Source: Asparagopsis taxiformis (lineage: Eukaryota > Rhodophyta > Florideophyceae > Bonnemaisoniales > Bonnemaisoniaceae). Taken from it: DNA of 21,924 bases. The stretch covers positions 1 through 21,924 of the forward strand of contig JALQPE010001061.1 in assembly GCA_030407315.1 (NCBI GenBank), read 5' to 3'. Below, in pieces: positions 8,833 through 19,149 of the stretch. The notes under the pieces are model-generated. The model searched no databases, was not told the origin of the DNA, and saw only the letters and a list, made by a program, of their open reading frames with translations. Within the stretch, counting starts at the first letter, position 1. Every line of letters begins with the position of its first letter. The position numbers were made by a program, and so were the translations under genes.

Positions 8833-10120
8833 CTTCCGAAAACACAGACGTGCGGCCTATAGTCACCTTGACGGTGTGTTTAACCTCTGGGCGTAGGCCC
8901 TTGAGGTAGTAGTTGACCAAGTCTCTTTCCGAGAAGACGTTCGCACACAGGAGTGCAGCGTCCTGCAGTCTGTCTGCGTATGCAGCTTCGTCTTCATCCG
9001 GCCCTTGCCGTATACGCGTTACTGCGTCATATGCGTCCGCTAGGACATTGTCCGTCGCGTAGCGAGCCAGAAGGGCGTTAACGGCTTGAGGCCAAGTGAT
9101 CTGCTGATGCAGGTGGTTGAGAAGCTTGCGCTTTCGCGCCTCAGCGGCGATAAACCGTTGAGGTTCTCCTTCCAGGAAATACTTGAGTAACTTGGTAGCT
9201 TCTCCCTCCGAGACTCCGCATGAATCACATGCATCTTGAAATTCCGCGAGGAACCGGAGGATATCGATGGGTTCCGTACCATCGAACGGCGTGAATGACG
9301 CGTTGAAATTACGGATCTTCTCCGTTAGCTTATACAAGCTTCTTGATTTACCCATTGGGGTATCAGTCGTTAGGGACTTGTTCTTGAGTCGGTAGTACCG
9401 ATAGGAGACCACTAGGTCGAACGCGGGTTCGCGGGCCTTCAAAGGCACTAAACCTTCCTCAAGAGGTCCTTCTTCATCATCCCACGAGGGATTTTCCGGT
9501 ATAGATCCGGTGGCACGAGTTTGCTGTCTCGTGCGAGAGATATTCCCTGTTTGGGATAGTGATTCGGCGAGGGCGTCGACACGGTCCGACAGGTGTCGTG
9601 TTGCTTCCGCGACTTGATCCAATCGGGGATCTTCTTCTTCCTCCCTACCGGATGTAGGGTCAGGGAAGTCAGCCGGTCGGCTGCGGCGAGCAGGAAACTC
9701 CTGTTGTCCTAATGGACTGGCACTAAAGCCGTGAATCGAAAGCTCCTCCAGACGAGTTTCCAAAAGGGACACGCGCTTAGCGAATTCGGCTTTGACCTGA
9801 TTCCAGGTTTCCACTAGGAACTCGGCGTCCCGATCTTGGGTGGCTTCTCGGCTGGCGGCCATCAGCTTTGGCTCGACCAGTTCCATGACGGTTTCGACCG
9901 TAGCGTCTACGATTTCCGCCCTGCGGTCTTGAACAGTCTTCTCGACGACGGTGCTGAATTCAGCCTTGAACTCTTCCAACCGTTCGTTGAAGATTCGGTC
10001 GGCTCGGTCTTGCAGGGTGTTAATCACCACGCCTTCTTCGGCGATCAGATCCGAATCGGATAAGTCGCTGGCAGGCGCTATGTCCTCACTAGAGGGTCCC
10101 GCTGTAGGGTTACGAGGCAT
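8833..10120 (-). pseudogene. gag: Ty3/Gypsy-like Gag, 3'-truncated
   Basis: Capsid polyprotein of an LTR retrotransposon. The frame is open from ATG at 10120 for about 430 codons. Residues ~30-190 are acidic and helical (coiled-coil-like, with LVEPKL and ETRLEELSIH). A Ser/Arg/Pro-rich linker follows. Residues ~275-415 carry the retrotransposon Gag capsid pattern: FTPFDGTEPIDILRFLAEF, then ACDSCGVSEGEATKLLKYFL, TWPQAVNALLARY, and RQGPDEDEAAYADRLQDAAL. The protein would be followed by a zinc knuckle and Pol, but coding sequence ends at the GGACGTCC repeat near 8833 and the frame closes at 8807 in satellite-like DNA. Neither knuckle nor Pol is in the window. The surviving part has no frameshift, so this fragment is younger than the Copia relic beside it. 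Confidence 0.8.
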
Positions 10121-10740
10121 CGTGAAGATGATTGTGAAGGAAAATTTCTCTCAAAGAGACTTACCCGAGGGTACAAGGTTCTAGGTCGAGAGACCAATGT
10201 AGCAGGTAGAAAATCCGCGAGAGCGGCAAACCACCCGACAGGTGTCCCGAGCCTCGGTAGAGGAAGTGGTAGAGCAGATGAACCTTATAGGTACCCGGCG
10301 GGTAGTCTCGTGAGAGAGAAGGGATCGCTACCCGGAGGGGGTTGTGCGATTATAGCGCTCACGCGAGATGCGTATTAATGGAGCAAGATGACGTAATCCG
10401 TCGAGCTGTTGGCTAACCCTAAGGTTTTCCCGGAGAGGGGTTGAACAATAGGTATGCAAACACTGTTCCCGTGGGTCGTAATTCCACTTGAGTTTACGTT
10501 ACTCTAGAAACCGTGCCTACTGGCTATTCCAGTGGCAGTTTTATACTAAGTCTACTGTAAGCTAGGGTTAGTGGTTAGGAATAAATATCCAGTTAGTGAC
10601 CAATCAGAACCCAATTACTGGCGCTCGCCTACCCGCGAGGTCATTGCCAATAGGCTTACATTGTAATGTATGGCTGATCAGCCTAAGTTAAAATTTGCCC
10701 CTTGTGGGGTCTTGGCCGGGGCCGATAGGCCCGGGTGGGG
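10121..10740 (-). mobile_element. Probable 5' leader and LTR of the Gypsy-like element
   Basis: This lies directly upstream of gag and has no coding sequence. Read on the minus strand, ...CTGCTACA then T then TGG at 10199-10194 is a candidate LTR end (CA) plus primer-binding-site start (TGG), leaving a leader of about 75 nt before the gag ATG. The other LTR edge could be TGTAAGCC (ending near 10661) or TGACAAAT (ending at 10746, inside the Copia relic). A TATA-like CTATAAGG lies near 10290. Without the second LTR the boundaries are conjecture. Confidence 0.35.
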
Positions 10741-12357
10741 TTATTTGTCAGCCTTAGCTGGTCCTAAGTATAGGAAACACGCCAGTTGGCTGGTGCCTTC
10801 TGATTGGCACATCCCGTAAGTGGGTATCCAATAGGGAAGCGACACGGCTCGATCAGCGAGGACCGCCAGGCGGTACGACACTGGACCATCGATAATGTCG
10901 AATTCGAAGGTGGTAGGGAGGCCATTAACGTCAAACGTAGTGAATGACCATGATCCGAGAACCGGTTGTGCGGATGATGGAGAAGGCCCCCAGCTATGTG
11001 TGTAATGACGGGTGCATGAGGACATGACAAAGGATATCCCTAAGATGTTGCTGAGGAGGGTGGCTGCGTAAATACCGCCGACAGATATGGGTGCTCCTTC
11101 GTCGAGGATAGGGTTGGGATCCGAGGCGGATGCTCGGATCCCATTAATGAAAAAATGGCTTATTCTCACGTTGATTGGGTTGGTTTCTACGTGATGGGTC
11201 TTGTTTTGTTGCGTCAAAGAAGCGACATTCCATGTCGCCTTTCCAGTGGCCGAGGTCACCGCAAGCGTGGCATCGAGTGTTCTTCTTATCGCGCGGAGGT
11301 CCATTGTATCGTCTTCGTTTCCAGTTATGTTGGTCTTGTTGGTTCCTAAAAGTGGGTGGTGATCTCGGGGTTGACATGAGGGCATTTCTCGGCGGCTGGG
11401 TATCTGGTACTGTGATCGATTTCTTTTCCGCCACAGGAATAACTTCGTGTTCGATCTGGCTTATTGCTGCGATAGCGTCTTCCAATCGGATATAGTTCTG
11501 CACGCGATCTGTAGAGGCGATGCGCTTCGTTGACTCGTCGATTGATGTTAGTATGGAATTGAGCTGCGATACGTACCTTTCTATATTTCCAGGATTATTT
11601 AGGGTGGCGTTGCTTTCGATGTTCTTGACTTGTTCTTGGATGGATGCAAACGTGTCGCGTGGTATGGACATCTTGGAAGGGGCATCGAGATCGCTGGTGT
11701 TCTGTGCACATGTGGTAAGGTGGAGTATGAGATTGTCTTGGACGCTTTGTGGTAGGCTGAATTTTCGAGAAGGACCATGACGAAAACCTGATTGTCTTGG
11801 TCTGATGACGTTTTGTGGCAGTGGTTCAGATACTGAGAAACGAGGCATTCGAACCTTTTGGCGTAGTCGTGTGGTGATTCGGAATTTTGACGGCGGCAAG
11901 TGTAAATATTTCGCATCATTTTTGAAATTCTTTTGACGGATTCGTGTGGGGAGATTTTTGTTAGGAGATTGACAATACAGGCAATGGCATCATCTTGTTC
12001 TTCGTCGGTAGTGGCATCATCCATTTTCAAGAATCCAGCATTGATTTGGTAATCTAGCTTGTGTTTGCTAGCGGCGTTGACCGATAGGTATAGAGCTTCA
12101 GCGAGAGCTTTCGATAAGGCGAGTGCTTTCATGTCTCCTCCCCTTGCCAGTTTGCGAACGAGACGTACCCATATCCGGACGTCATTGCGCCATTGATATT
12201 TGTCGGACTGGTCATCGAATTTAGGTGGTTGCATGAGGTCTCTTGGAGTTTCACGCCCTCCTGGGCCCATAACTGTGAAAAGGTCCATGTGGAACGCAGT
12301 CGGAGGGTGGAATACTCTACAAGATGGATCGGCAAAACAGATTTGGCACGTAGCCAC
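10741..12357 (-). pseudogene. Copia-like Gag-protease relic, frameshifted and truncated
   Basis: Three overlapping minus-strand frames form one gag-protease. First is a capsid part (12357 to ~11755) with PPKFDDQSDKYQWRNDVRIW and a YAKRFECLVSQYL region. After a frameshift near 11755 comes a nucleocapsid part with a zinc knuckle, CHACGDLGHWKGDMEC (C-X2-C-X4-H-X6-C, 11272-11225). After a second shift near 11155 comes a retropepsin-like domain with NPILDEGAPISVGG (Asp at 11103-11101) and a downstream TFEFDIIDGPVSYRL, the position of the second beta-hairpin lobe. The usual catalytic D-S/T-G reads D-E-G. The frame ends at 10741 and no integrase, reverse transcriptase or RNase H follows. The start could also be the internal Met near 12291. 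The Copia assignment rests on the Gag and knuckle type; Pol is absent. Confidence 0.7.
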
Positions 12358-12855
12358 TTCGCTCCCTCGCTCGTGCCTTTTTTTCTTTCTAGCTTCTCTA
12401 GATGCTGCTATTTATAATAAACACCGCTGTGCTCCATGTGAGCTACCAGCATTGCTTCTGCGTTCCAGGTGAACTGCCAGATGTGCTTCCGCGCTCCAGG
12501 TGAGCTGCCGGATATTATTGCTGTCCCGCTCCATGTGAGCTACTGACTCAGCCGCAGTTAATATCTCAATACTAAGCTGCTGATAGTGCGTGGGGTAGCG
12601 GATGCTGATCGTAGCGTCGGGGAGCTAATGCTGTTGGTCGGCGCCAACTTCTGGTGCTGAGTATACAAGCTCCATTGACCTGCATATGCCAAGGTGCTGG
12701 TGATAGCTTCATTAATCGTATCTGCTAATATAAGCACACTGACAGAGCCCGTATGTCAGTCGTGCAATCGCGCGGCGGCGATTGGCTGCTCCTGTAATCT
12801 TTCGCTCGGCGGCGACAGGAATATAGTAATATAAGCTCTCATGCGGCGATGAGTT
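12358..12855. other. Region upstream of the Copia-like gag, possible LTR or leader
   Basis: No reading frame is convincing. It contains four imperfect copies of a GCTCCATGTGAGCTACC-like motif (12431-12548), which could be promoter repeats of an LTR, but no LTR edges, primer-binding site or second LTR were found. Confidence 0.35.
12431..12548. repeat. Four short direct repeats (~31 bp spacing)
   Basis: Copies of (G/C)CTCCA(T/G)GTGA(G/A)CT(A/G)C(C/T) start at about 12431, 12462, 12493 and 12529, with spacings of 31, 31 and 36 bp. They lie just upstream of the Copia-like gag and could be enhancer-type repeats of its LTR. Confidence 0.6.
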
Positions 12856-13161
12856 CACACGTGTGATACAGCACACGTGTAACTGTGGAACTATTTCCAC
12901 TTCGTATCATATTCATTGGATTTCTCACAACTGTACCGTCTGTACCGCCGGTAGATTGTTCGCACCCCCATATTGCTGGGAACAAGCTGCGGAGTTATTT
13001 TGCACACTGCTGTACTGAAATTAATAACATTTTCAATTACTTTTCAATCATTGGAATTATATCTATTTCGCAGAAAACTTTTTATCGGTTAGCGAAAAAC
13101 GTGTATGACAGGGAAACACGTGTTGCTGGACGCCAGCTGGGCAAGTGCAATTCACACGTGT
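12856..13161. promoter_or_regulatory. Cluster of four ACACGTGT (G-box/E-box) palindromes
   Basis: CACGTG cores lie in CACACGTGTG (12856-12865) and in ACACGTGT at 12873-12880, 13116-13123 and 13154-13161. CACGTG is bound by bZIP and bHLH factors in plants, algae and fungi. Four extended copies in 306 bp is more than expected by chance, but no gene with a clear start follows within 300 bp on either side. Confidence 0.35.
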
Positions 13162-14700
13162 CATGAGGCATCTGACTAACGGACGACACTCTCCTAGAAC
13201 TTGTTCGAGCAGAGGGTGGATGATCAAATACTTTCAATATGGAGAGCAGGGGAGGCACGGCGCAGAATTATCTAGCACAGAGAAAACGGAGGGGCGTGGA
13301 CTGATCAACACAAGACAAAAATATAGAGGCATCCCGGAAGGCCGGAAAAGGCACATCGCTTTGTGTGAAACGGGAGAAGCTGCAGACGCACACATTTCCC
13401 TCTTTTCTTCAACTCTGCGCTCTGCAAAATAGTTTTCTGAGAGACGCTCTAGCCTACACGACAGTAGCCTTTCCGTCTCCTTTTTTCAATACCACCCACC
13501 CACCCTACAGTAGAAAATAGTAGATAGAGCAACAGCTACCCGCACGGGGGTTGGCAAAACACCGGCAGTGCACGGAAAACGCTGTTGGAAGGCACGCATG
13601 CTCTTACGGTCTATCATAGGAGATATGCCTACTTATAGTTTGGATACGGGATCCTGCCGGGGGAGCCTGTCAGATCTATACCCGTGAAAGCTACCTTTTT
13701 CCTGAACCTAACAATAGGCAGAGACCTTTCCTTTTCTTGAAACTCGTCTGCAGCGGTATCGGACAATACTCATTCCTATCTCAAGTGTTGTGCCTACGTT
13801 CTCATGCCCGATGCAGCCGCGGCGGAGACTGTTACCTCCCTTATCTGGACTTCGCATGCCTCGTATGGCAATGAAGACTCGAGATTGAGCAGGGCACGTG
13901 GTCTGATCAGACAAGTTTCTGCTTTCAGCATCAGACGGGGGCCTTTCCGCACGCTTCCAGGTTCTATCTTGTCGAGTGGATGTGGAGCTCGAGAGTGACA
14001 TTGGCACTGCACAGGTGCGCGATCTGGCGGGTGGAGTCGGAGATATTCAGTGAGATTTATAATCGGTGGCGTTTGAACATTATTCTTAGCAGGCCATTTT
14101 GAGGTTGGGCTGTCTGGAATGGTGTGGAGACGATACGTGAAATTCTGTGTGGGAATTGATATACACCTAGCTTGCGCTGCGACTCTCACTCTGGGAAGCG
14201 ATCTGTTTCGAAGATGATTTTCTGCGAAGATAATGCCTGAGGCCTAGCAAGGAAAAGAATTTGAGCGATGTTCATATTTTCCGCAGTGCTTGAAACATCG
14301 TGACTGACTGGTATCGAACTAGTTTGTTGAACCGGTGATGACAAAGATCGTGAAACAATGCCGAAACAATTTTTCTCTTGCGCTAACGCCCCATGTACGT
14401 ATCCACAACAGCTGCGATAGTGTCAATAGAACAACGTTATTCGTGGAAAATGGAAAAAACTGACCTCATCCTTTCTTTGTCGTCATATCAGTGATCTTCT
14501 GGTTTGACACGAAGCAGATACGAAAGTCGGCAACGTTAAGATCTCTTTCGTTTTGGATTTGCCTCCAGTCCTACTGTTGGGAAAAACGAAATGGCTCACC
14601 ATGTAATTCGATCGAGCATATTGTGGCGGGGAAAATTGTAGACTTGTTGGCAAAAGTATTCTGCATGAACCACAGCAAAAAGCGATCCGCAAGCTCCAGA
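13162..14700. other. No gene seen
   Basis: Short open frames exist on both strands (the longest about 130 codons at 13794-14189, minus) but none has a domain, repeat or composition that argues for translation. No RNA gene, terminal repeat or recognisable transposon fragment was found. Confidence 0.4.
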
Positions 14701-14904
14701 ATGGAGGCTTTGCTTTTTTATCTGCTCCCGCTCTGGTTCTGTTGTTCTAGTCAAGTAACGTGTATTACAGCCACTGATTATATGGGGAAGCGAATAGATA
14801 ACGGTTGTCAGAGAATATGGTGCTCTGCTGATCGAAAGGTTGATTACTCAACATTCGTTTTATCACCAAGTCAGAGCATTTCACTTTGCCTGAGGAAAAA
14901 TTAG
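14701..14904 (+). CDS. Possible small secreted cysteine-containing peptide
   Basis: Starting at the internal ATG 14701, the frame gives about 67 residues. The N-terminus is hydrophobic (MEALLFYLLPLWFCCSSQVT) and looks like a signal peptide. The rest is short and has cysteines near residues 21, 36, 41 and 62. The frame is also open upstream to 14491, without protein-like character. I do not recognise it, and there is no homolog in the window. It may equally be a chance frame, so treat it as a weak candidate. Confidence 0.2.
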   Translation: MEALLFYLLPLWFCCSSQVTCITATDYMGKRIDNGCQRIWCSADRKVDYSTFVLSPSQSISLCLRKN

Positions 14905-16132
14905 CAGTTGTGAACAAGACAATCTCTTTTCGTATGCATTACTGAATCTCAGAAAGTAACGTTGCGTGGAAAGGTAGGAGTGAACGCCAAGAATGAATGA
15001 TTTCCATAGGTAAACCATTACACTTCCTATATAAACGGCCACATGATATGAAGTTGCGTCGTGAATTAATCTGTCAGATTCGTCCTGTTTCGACAAAGCA
15101 TGAACACCGTATGCGCCGATTCGTGCTTCGAAAGTTTACTTATGATGAGCAGTTTCCATCGTTCTCAGGTGCGTCACAGCTATGGCGCGGTCGTATTTGC
15201 CAATCACCAACAAAAATGGTCGACTCGAGTACCGGACGAACTTTGAGAGATTACTGAGAAAAAAGTATCATCTTAACCAGTCACACCTTCAACCAGCGTA
15301 GCTCCGATGACCGCACGACGACATCCACGACTTTGACGGCACAGTTCAAAGAGCCAGAACGTGGTGGGTCGCGAGACTGGTTGCGAAATGTGGAGAGAAA
15401 GGAAATTCATGTCAATTGCTGTAGACACGGGCTTTAAGGGAGGTTGGCGTAGCGCTTAGGGAGGCATTATCTTCCTCAATGCCCGTGAGAAGGAGAGACT
15501 CTGAATTTATCAGGAGCGAAAGGAGTGTGCGAGGGATAGAAGGTATGAGCGGAGCTAGTTGAAGTGGTGTACGGGCTGGTGGAAGTACAAGAACGGAATG
15601 AGAAGTGTGGATCGAAGAGTTGAGATGTGCAATAGGCGAAAATGATTGCGAGGAAGTCGGCAGACAATGCTCGAAAAATATTGAGAGAGGCTGGGGATAA
15701 AGAGGAAGTTGTTGTAGTTGGTTTTGTCTGTGGTGTTGGAGATATATTTAGCAGTGTACGTGAGGCGTGTCGGTCCACGAGAACCAAGTACGAACTGGAT
15801 GGGAGTACGTCGTGGTGCTGAAGAGTGTGTCACGGTTGTATGTTGATGAAATTTAGAGATTGTTTTGTTGTAACATGGGTGTTTTCTTGCTTGGAATAAC
15901 AACGGAGCACTCCATGGAATGGATGTGCGACGAAAAAATTGTTGAAGCATGGAAGTCATGGATTTTGTTTTGAGTGTATGTGCGGAAAGGTGACGATGCT
16001 TGTAAAGGTTGATAACAAGTTGATATATGGGTATGATTAGCATGCGTCATGTTGCGTGGCACTTGATTGTGGAAATGCCGACAAAGGACGAGGGCTTCCG
16101 TGCAGAGGTCAATTGTCCTGTGCGAAAACTGG
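14905..16132. other. No gene seen
   Basis: The + strand is purine- and GT-rich between about 15480 and 16130, which leaves long minus-strand frames open (for example 15555-16043). These are Ser/Thr/His/Pro-rich, lack domains and overlap the tRNA flank, so I do not call them. No repeats or transposon motifs stand out. Confidence 0.4.
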
Positions 16133-16138
16133 AAAAAA
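16133..16138 (-). terminator. RNA polymerase III terminator of the tRNA gene
   Basis: A run of six T on the minus strand begins two bases after the tRNA discriminator base, the usual Pol III stop. Confidence 0.8.
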
Positions 16139-16139
16139 T

Positions 16140-16242
16140 TGGATCTGCCGGGCTTCGATCCCGGTACCTCTCGCACATTAGAACCGTCTACCAGATTAGA
16201 TACGTTGCTAAGCGAGCACTCTACCAATTGAGCTACAGACCC
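16140..16242 (-). tRNA. tRNA-Ala(AGC) with a 30-nt intron
   Basis: Read on the minus strand, it has a 7-bp acceptor stem (GGGTCTG/CAGATCC) that includes the G3-U70 pair identifying alanine tRNAs. The D arm is GCTC-AATTGGTA-GAGT and the anticodon stem is CTCGC/GCGAG. The loop is TT-AGC-A plus T. The 5-nt variable region is AGGTA and the T arm is CCGGG-ATCGAAG-CCCGG, with discriminator A at 16140. A 30-nt intron (16205-16176) interrupts the loop one base 3' of the anticodon, the canonical nuclear position removed by tRNA splicing endonuclease. The mature tRNA would be 73 nt before CCA addition. A-box and B-box sequences are intact, and a T6 terminator follows at 16138-16133. Nothing suggests a pseudogene. 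Intron-bearing tRNA-Ala(AGC) is not the most common case in eukaryotes. Confidence 0.95.
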
Positions 16243-16997
16243 ATTTCCTGACCATCCGGACAGTTTCACCATTATTGAATTTTTTCCCACATTCCAAATC
16301 CAAATCCTGAATGCACTATCGGATACACCCGTTATAAACCCATGGATTCCAGATATGATCCTTAAATAACTGAGCTATTCGGTAAAAAATCGCCGTACCT
16401 CGTCCTATTTGCAGTATACAAGGGTAGGAACTGTGGGCATGGTAAACAACGCGCTGCCGAGGAGCGTAGTACATTTATGCCATCGAGATCAATCCTTTTC
16501 TGCCCCCGATCGATACCTATCTCCGTCACTACCAACTGTTTCACTGCGCGCATTGCGCTCGTCCGACGCACCGCACATAGCGCAAACGCCATTTATTCAA
16601 TCGCTGCGCGTCCATGAACACGACACTACGAGTTTCTCACGCAAGTCGAAGCAATTTGTATCCCGATTCGCGAGACAGGAGACATACCATTAGCATTGCT
16701 TCTATGATCATGCCATCAAATGACTGGGCACCGTCGTGTATTGTAGACAAGTATACTCGGCTGCCCATCAGCTGTCTGTAGAAACGCTGATACGAGGAGA
16801 GCCAGTTTCCACACCCATTGTATGATGTATATGTGTCGTCCTACACCCCGAGGGTTATTCGTCCATTCACCGGTGGTGGGTGCGCCATGTTTCGTCTGCA
16901 ATCCGCCGCGCATTTCTGCTCCCGATCGTTGCTCATATGCATCGGACACGTAGGAATGCGTGCACACTCCGAGTAACTTGTCGTTTCAATGCCGCTT
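16243..16997. other. No gene seen
   Basis: Intergenic stretch between the divergently oriented tRNA gene and the first secreted-protein paralog. Short frames only, none supportable. No repeat was noticed. Confidence 0.4.
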
Positions 16998-17003
16998 TAT
17001 ATA
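16998..17003 (+). promoter_or_regulatory. Candidate TATA box of the first secreted-protein paralog
   Basis: TATATA inside TTTATATAC, 107 bp upstream of the ATG at 17110. The distance would leave a leader of about 75 nt. Support is positional only, and the second paralog has no obvious equivalent. Confidence 0.25.
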
Positions 17004-17109
17004 CTTTGTACGCAAATTAGCGTCATGAACAACACGGTCTCCGTCCTCCGATCCGTAGCTTTGCAGCGCGTCTCGGCTCACATTTCTTCCATCATTTCAA
17101 CCAGAACAA

Positions 17110-18102
17110 ATGATAGCCAAGCGAATCGTCGCCGTTTCCGTCCTCCTGCTTATTGCGCTCCCTTCGTTTGCCAAGATCATCCCAACCATTAGCGCTGGTA
17201 ACAATACAACGCTAGCGATAAATCGCGTGAACAATCACACGTCTAGTTCCGCGATTCATCGAGATTCATCGGGCTACGAGACACATCGCAAACATAATGC
17301 GACACAGCTGCGTCAAGGAATCACTTTTGCCCCACCAACTGCCGCAAAGATTCTTCAGATTATATTCCCTTCACCATCGCCACTCGCACAACCAACATTC
17401 ACTCCGGTTGCTAAACCACCACTGCCAACTATATTCCCTTCAGCGTCACCTGTAACGCCACCAACATTGGCTATGGATACTACTACACCGCCACCAACCA
17501 TATTTCCATCTGCATCGCCGATGATACAACCAACGTTGTCTCCGCCAACATCAACATTGCCAAAACCATCTACATCATCGATGGTGAGTCTCTCAGTTGT
17601 ACCTCCAAAGCCATCTAGTTTCGAACCAGAGAAAAAATGTGGACCACAGAAGCAGGCTGTGCAAAACACAGAAAACAAGGAAGAAGTCTGTACACTACAG
17701 TTAACGCGGTTAACAAGCGAGGTTTAATTGGCACGCATGCAACGAAAAGCGACAGAAAGGAGGTTTCGTGTAGTTGAAAATAACCTGATGGAAGTTTCAC
17801 AAGATATAAGACGGATCCTATCAGGGATCCGAGCAACGAGAGCTGCGTTACTTTCCCGTCCAAATAGCGTAGTATTACGTAGACGATTACGTAATCCACG
17901 TCACGGGCTCCACTCGGCGTTACGACGTCGAAATGCGGCGGTCAAATTTCGGAATGTCACACGAGCGGTTTATGAAAATGCTTTGCGGAGGGAGGATGTT
18001 GCCGTTGGACAAGTTGAGAGTGTTGAGAACACGCTTGAATCCGTTCGGGAAACATTGGTGTTGCTCCGCGCGTTGTATTTGCAATGTCTGCAAGAAACCT
18101 GA
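17110..18102 (+). pseudogene. Secreted Pro/Thr-rich protein with helical C-terminal domain, copy 1, in-frame stop
   Basis: Unrecognised family. The frame starts with a classic signal peptide (MIAKRIVAVSVLLLIALPSF, then AK). An Asn/Ser/Thr-rich stretch follows with N-glycosylation sequons (NNTT, NHTS, NATQ). A Pro/Ser/Thr linker carries three repeats of the form IFPS(P/A)SPxxxPT. From Cys177 (CGPQ) begins a helical, Arg/Leu-rich domain shared with the downstream paralog, ending RALYLQC then LQET. A single TAA at 17725-17727 (codon 206) interrupts this domain. Sequence resumes in the same frame for 124 codons with the conserved pattern intact and only a two-residue length difference from copy 2. 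The break is thus one substitution: a young pseudogene, an assembly error, or a read-through stop. If translated only to the stop, it would be a secreted 205-residue glycoprotein lacking the domain. Confidence 0.7.
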
Positions 18103-19149
18103 CTTGTAAGTCACGACTTGTTTGTATAAGATTATAGAGGTGTGGTCGCTGTATTGCCGCGAAAGGGTCCGTCTTGAACCAATCAAATGGTGTGAAAATG
18201 CGCGTTTTCGTGCAGTCGACGTCACGTGACACGGACCGCGTTGTGCTCGTTTTCACTGCGTGACATCAAATAAATATCTGCAGATCGTTTATTCAAGCAT
18301 ACATCGTCTCTTCCCTCCACCGCCCTTGTATATCAGCAGTCTGCGCCATTACTGACATCTCGGAGAATTATGCGTCTTCGAAACAAATCCGAGCAAAAAT
18401 CGACCCGTCGTAAGAGATAGAGGCATGGTCAATCTGGATCATAGATTACCACCATGTCTGTAACGATTGTCGTTGAGCTCATCGATTGTATTCACAATTG
18501 ACGACATATAGCGTACTTTCGCGAATGCCTCCATTCCAGATTGAGCGATAGAGAGACTTATAACGATCATTTGCATCCTATATTTCCAGTTTGATGCTCA
18601 ATCTCCACAACGATTCATGCGGCAGGCCGACAGCCACCATTCGCCACAATATAATTTAATTGTTCCTCTCCATTTTGAAAGACTGCCCTTCTCTACTCTC
18701 GTCCAGATGCATACCCCGTCAATTGTGTTCGTAAGCGTCAGATATTTCGAACTTTCCCCCAGCTACTGGCTCGTGCCGGCGAAAAGTCCGACACTTCATG
18801 CCTAGTTACTTGATTTGTGTATACCCGTATTAAACAATTTAGGTATATCTGTAGATTAAACAGATCTACGAAAGTTGGGAATAGCTCTTGCAATCTGCAC
18901 TTCCGAGTTCCTGCGCGGACTTCGCAGCAAGAACAGGCCCGAATATGTACAAAATCAGGGTACCTACAAGCGAGGAATCTCATCTTCCTTGAGAGGGCAT
19001 CGGTTTCCTCAGAATAGATGTCAACACTGATTCGACGTAGAAGTTGAATCGCAACTGGCATTATTTTACCACGTTTTCCTAGCCTCGTATCATCGCTTCG
19101 ACAAGCATCGAGCGGATCCTTCCATTTCCCTTCGGGTCTTGCTCACAAG
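18103..19149. other. Spacer between the two secreted-protein paralogs
   Basis: No supportable gene and no third copy of the family. It contains the palindrome GTCACGTGAC (18221-18230) overlapping GACGTC, followed about 40 bp later by AAATAAATA. This arrangement resembles a promoter, but no convincing coding start follows within several hundred bases. Confidence 0.4.
18218..18230. promoter_or_regulatory. Overlapping GACGTC / GTCACGTGAC palindromes
   Basis: A CRE-like GACGTC (18218-18223) overlaps a 10-bp palindrome with a CACGTG core, and a TATA-like AAATAAATA lies at about 18267-18275. This looks like a bZIP/bHLH-type site cluster. Its target is unknown: it lies about 930 bp upstream of the intact paralog. 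Confidence 0.3.

Noticed and set aside
13794..14189. Minus-strand frame of 131 codons
   Set aside because: No motif, repeat or composition signal, and other frames are equally open nearby.
15555..16290. Minus-strand frames of 145-162 codons left of and across the tRNA gene
   Set aside because: One runs through the tRNA and its intron, and both are Ser/Thr/His/Pro-rich with no domain. They are explained by purine-rich composition on the other strand.
18221..18230. GTCACGTGAC as the promoter of the intact secreted-protein gene
   Set aside because: It is about 930 bp from the start codon and the first paralog has no equivalent upstream, so the link is not supported; kept only as a site.
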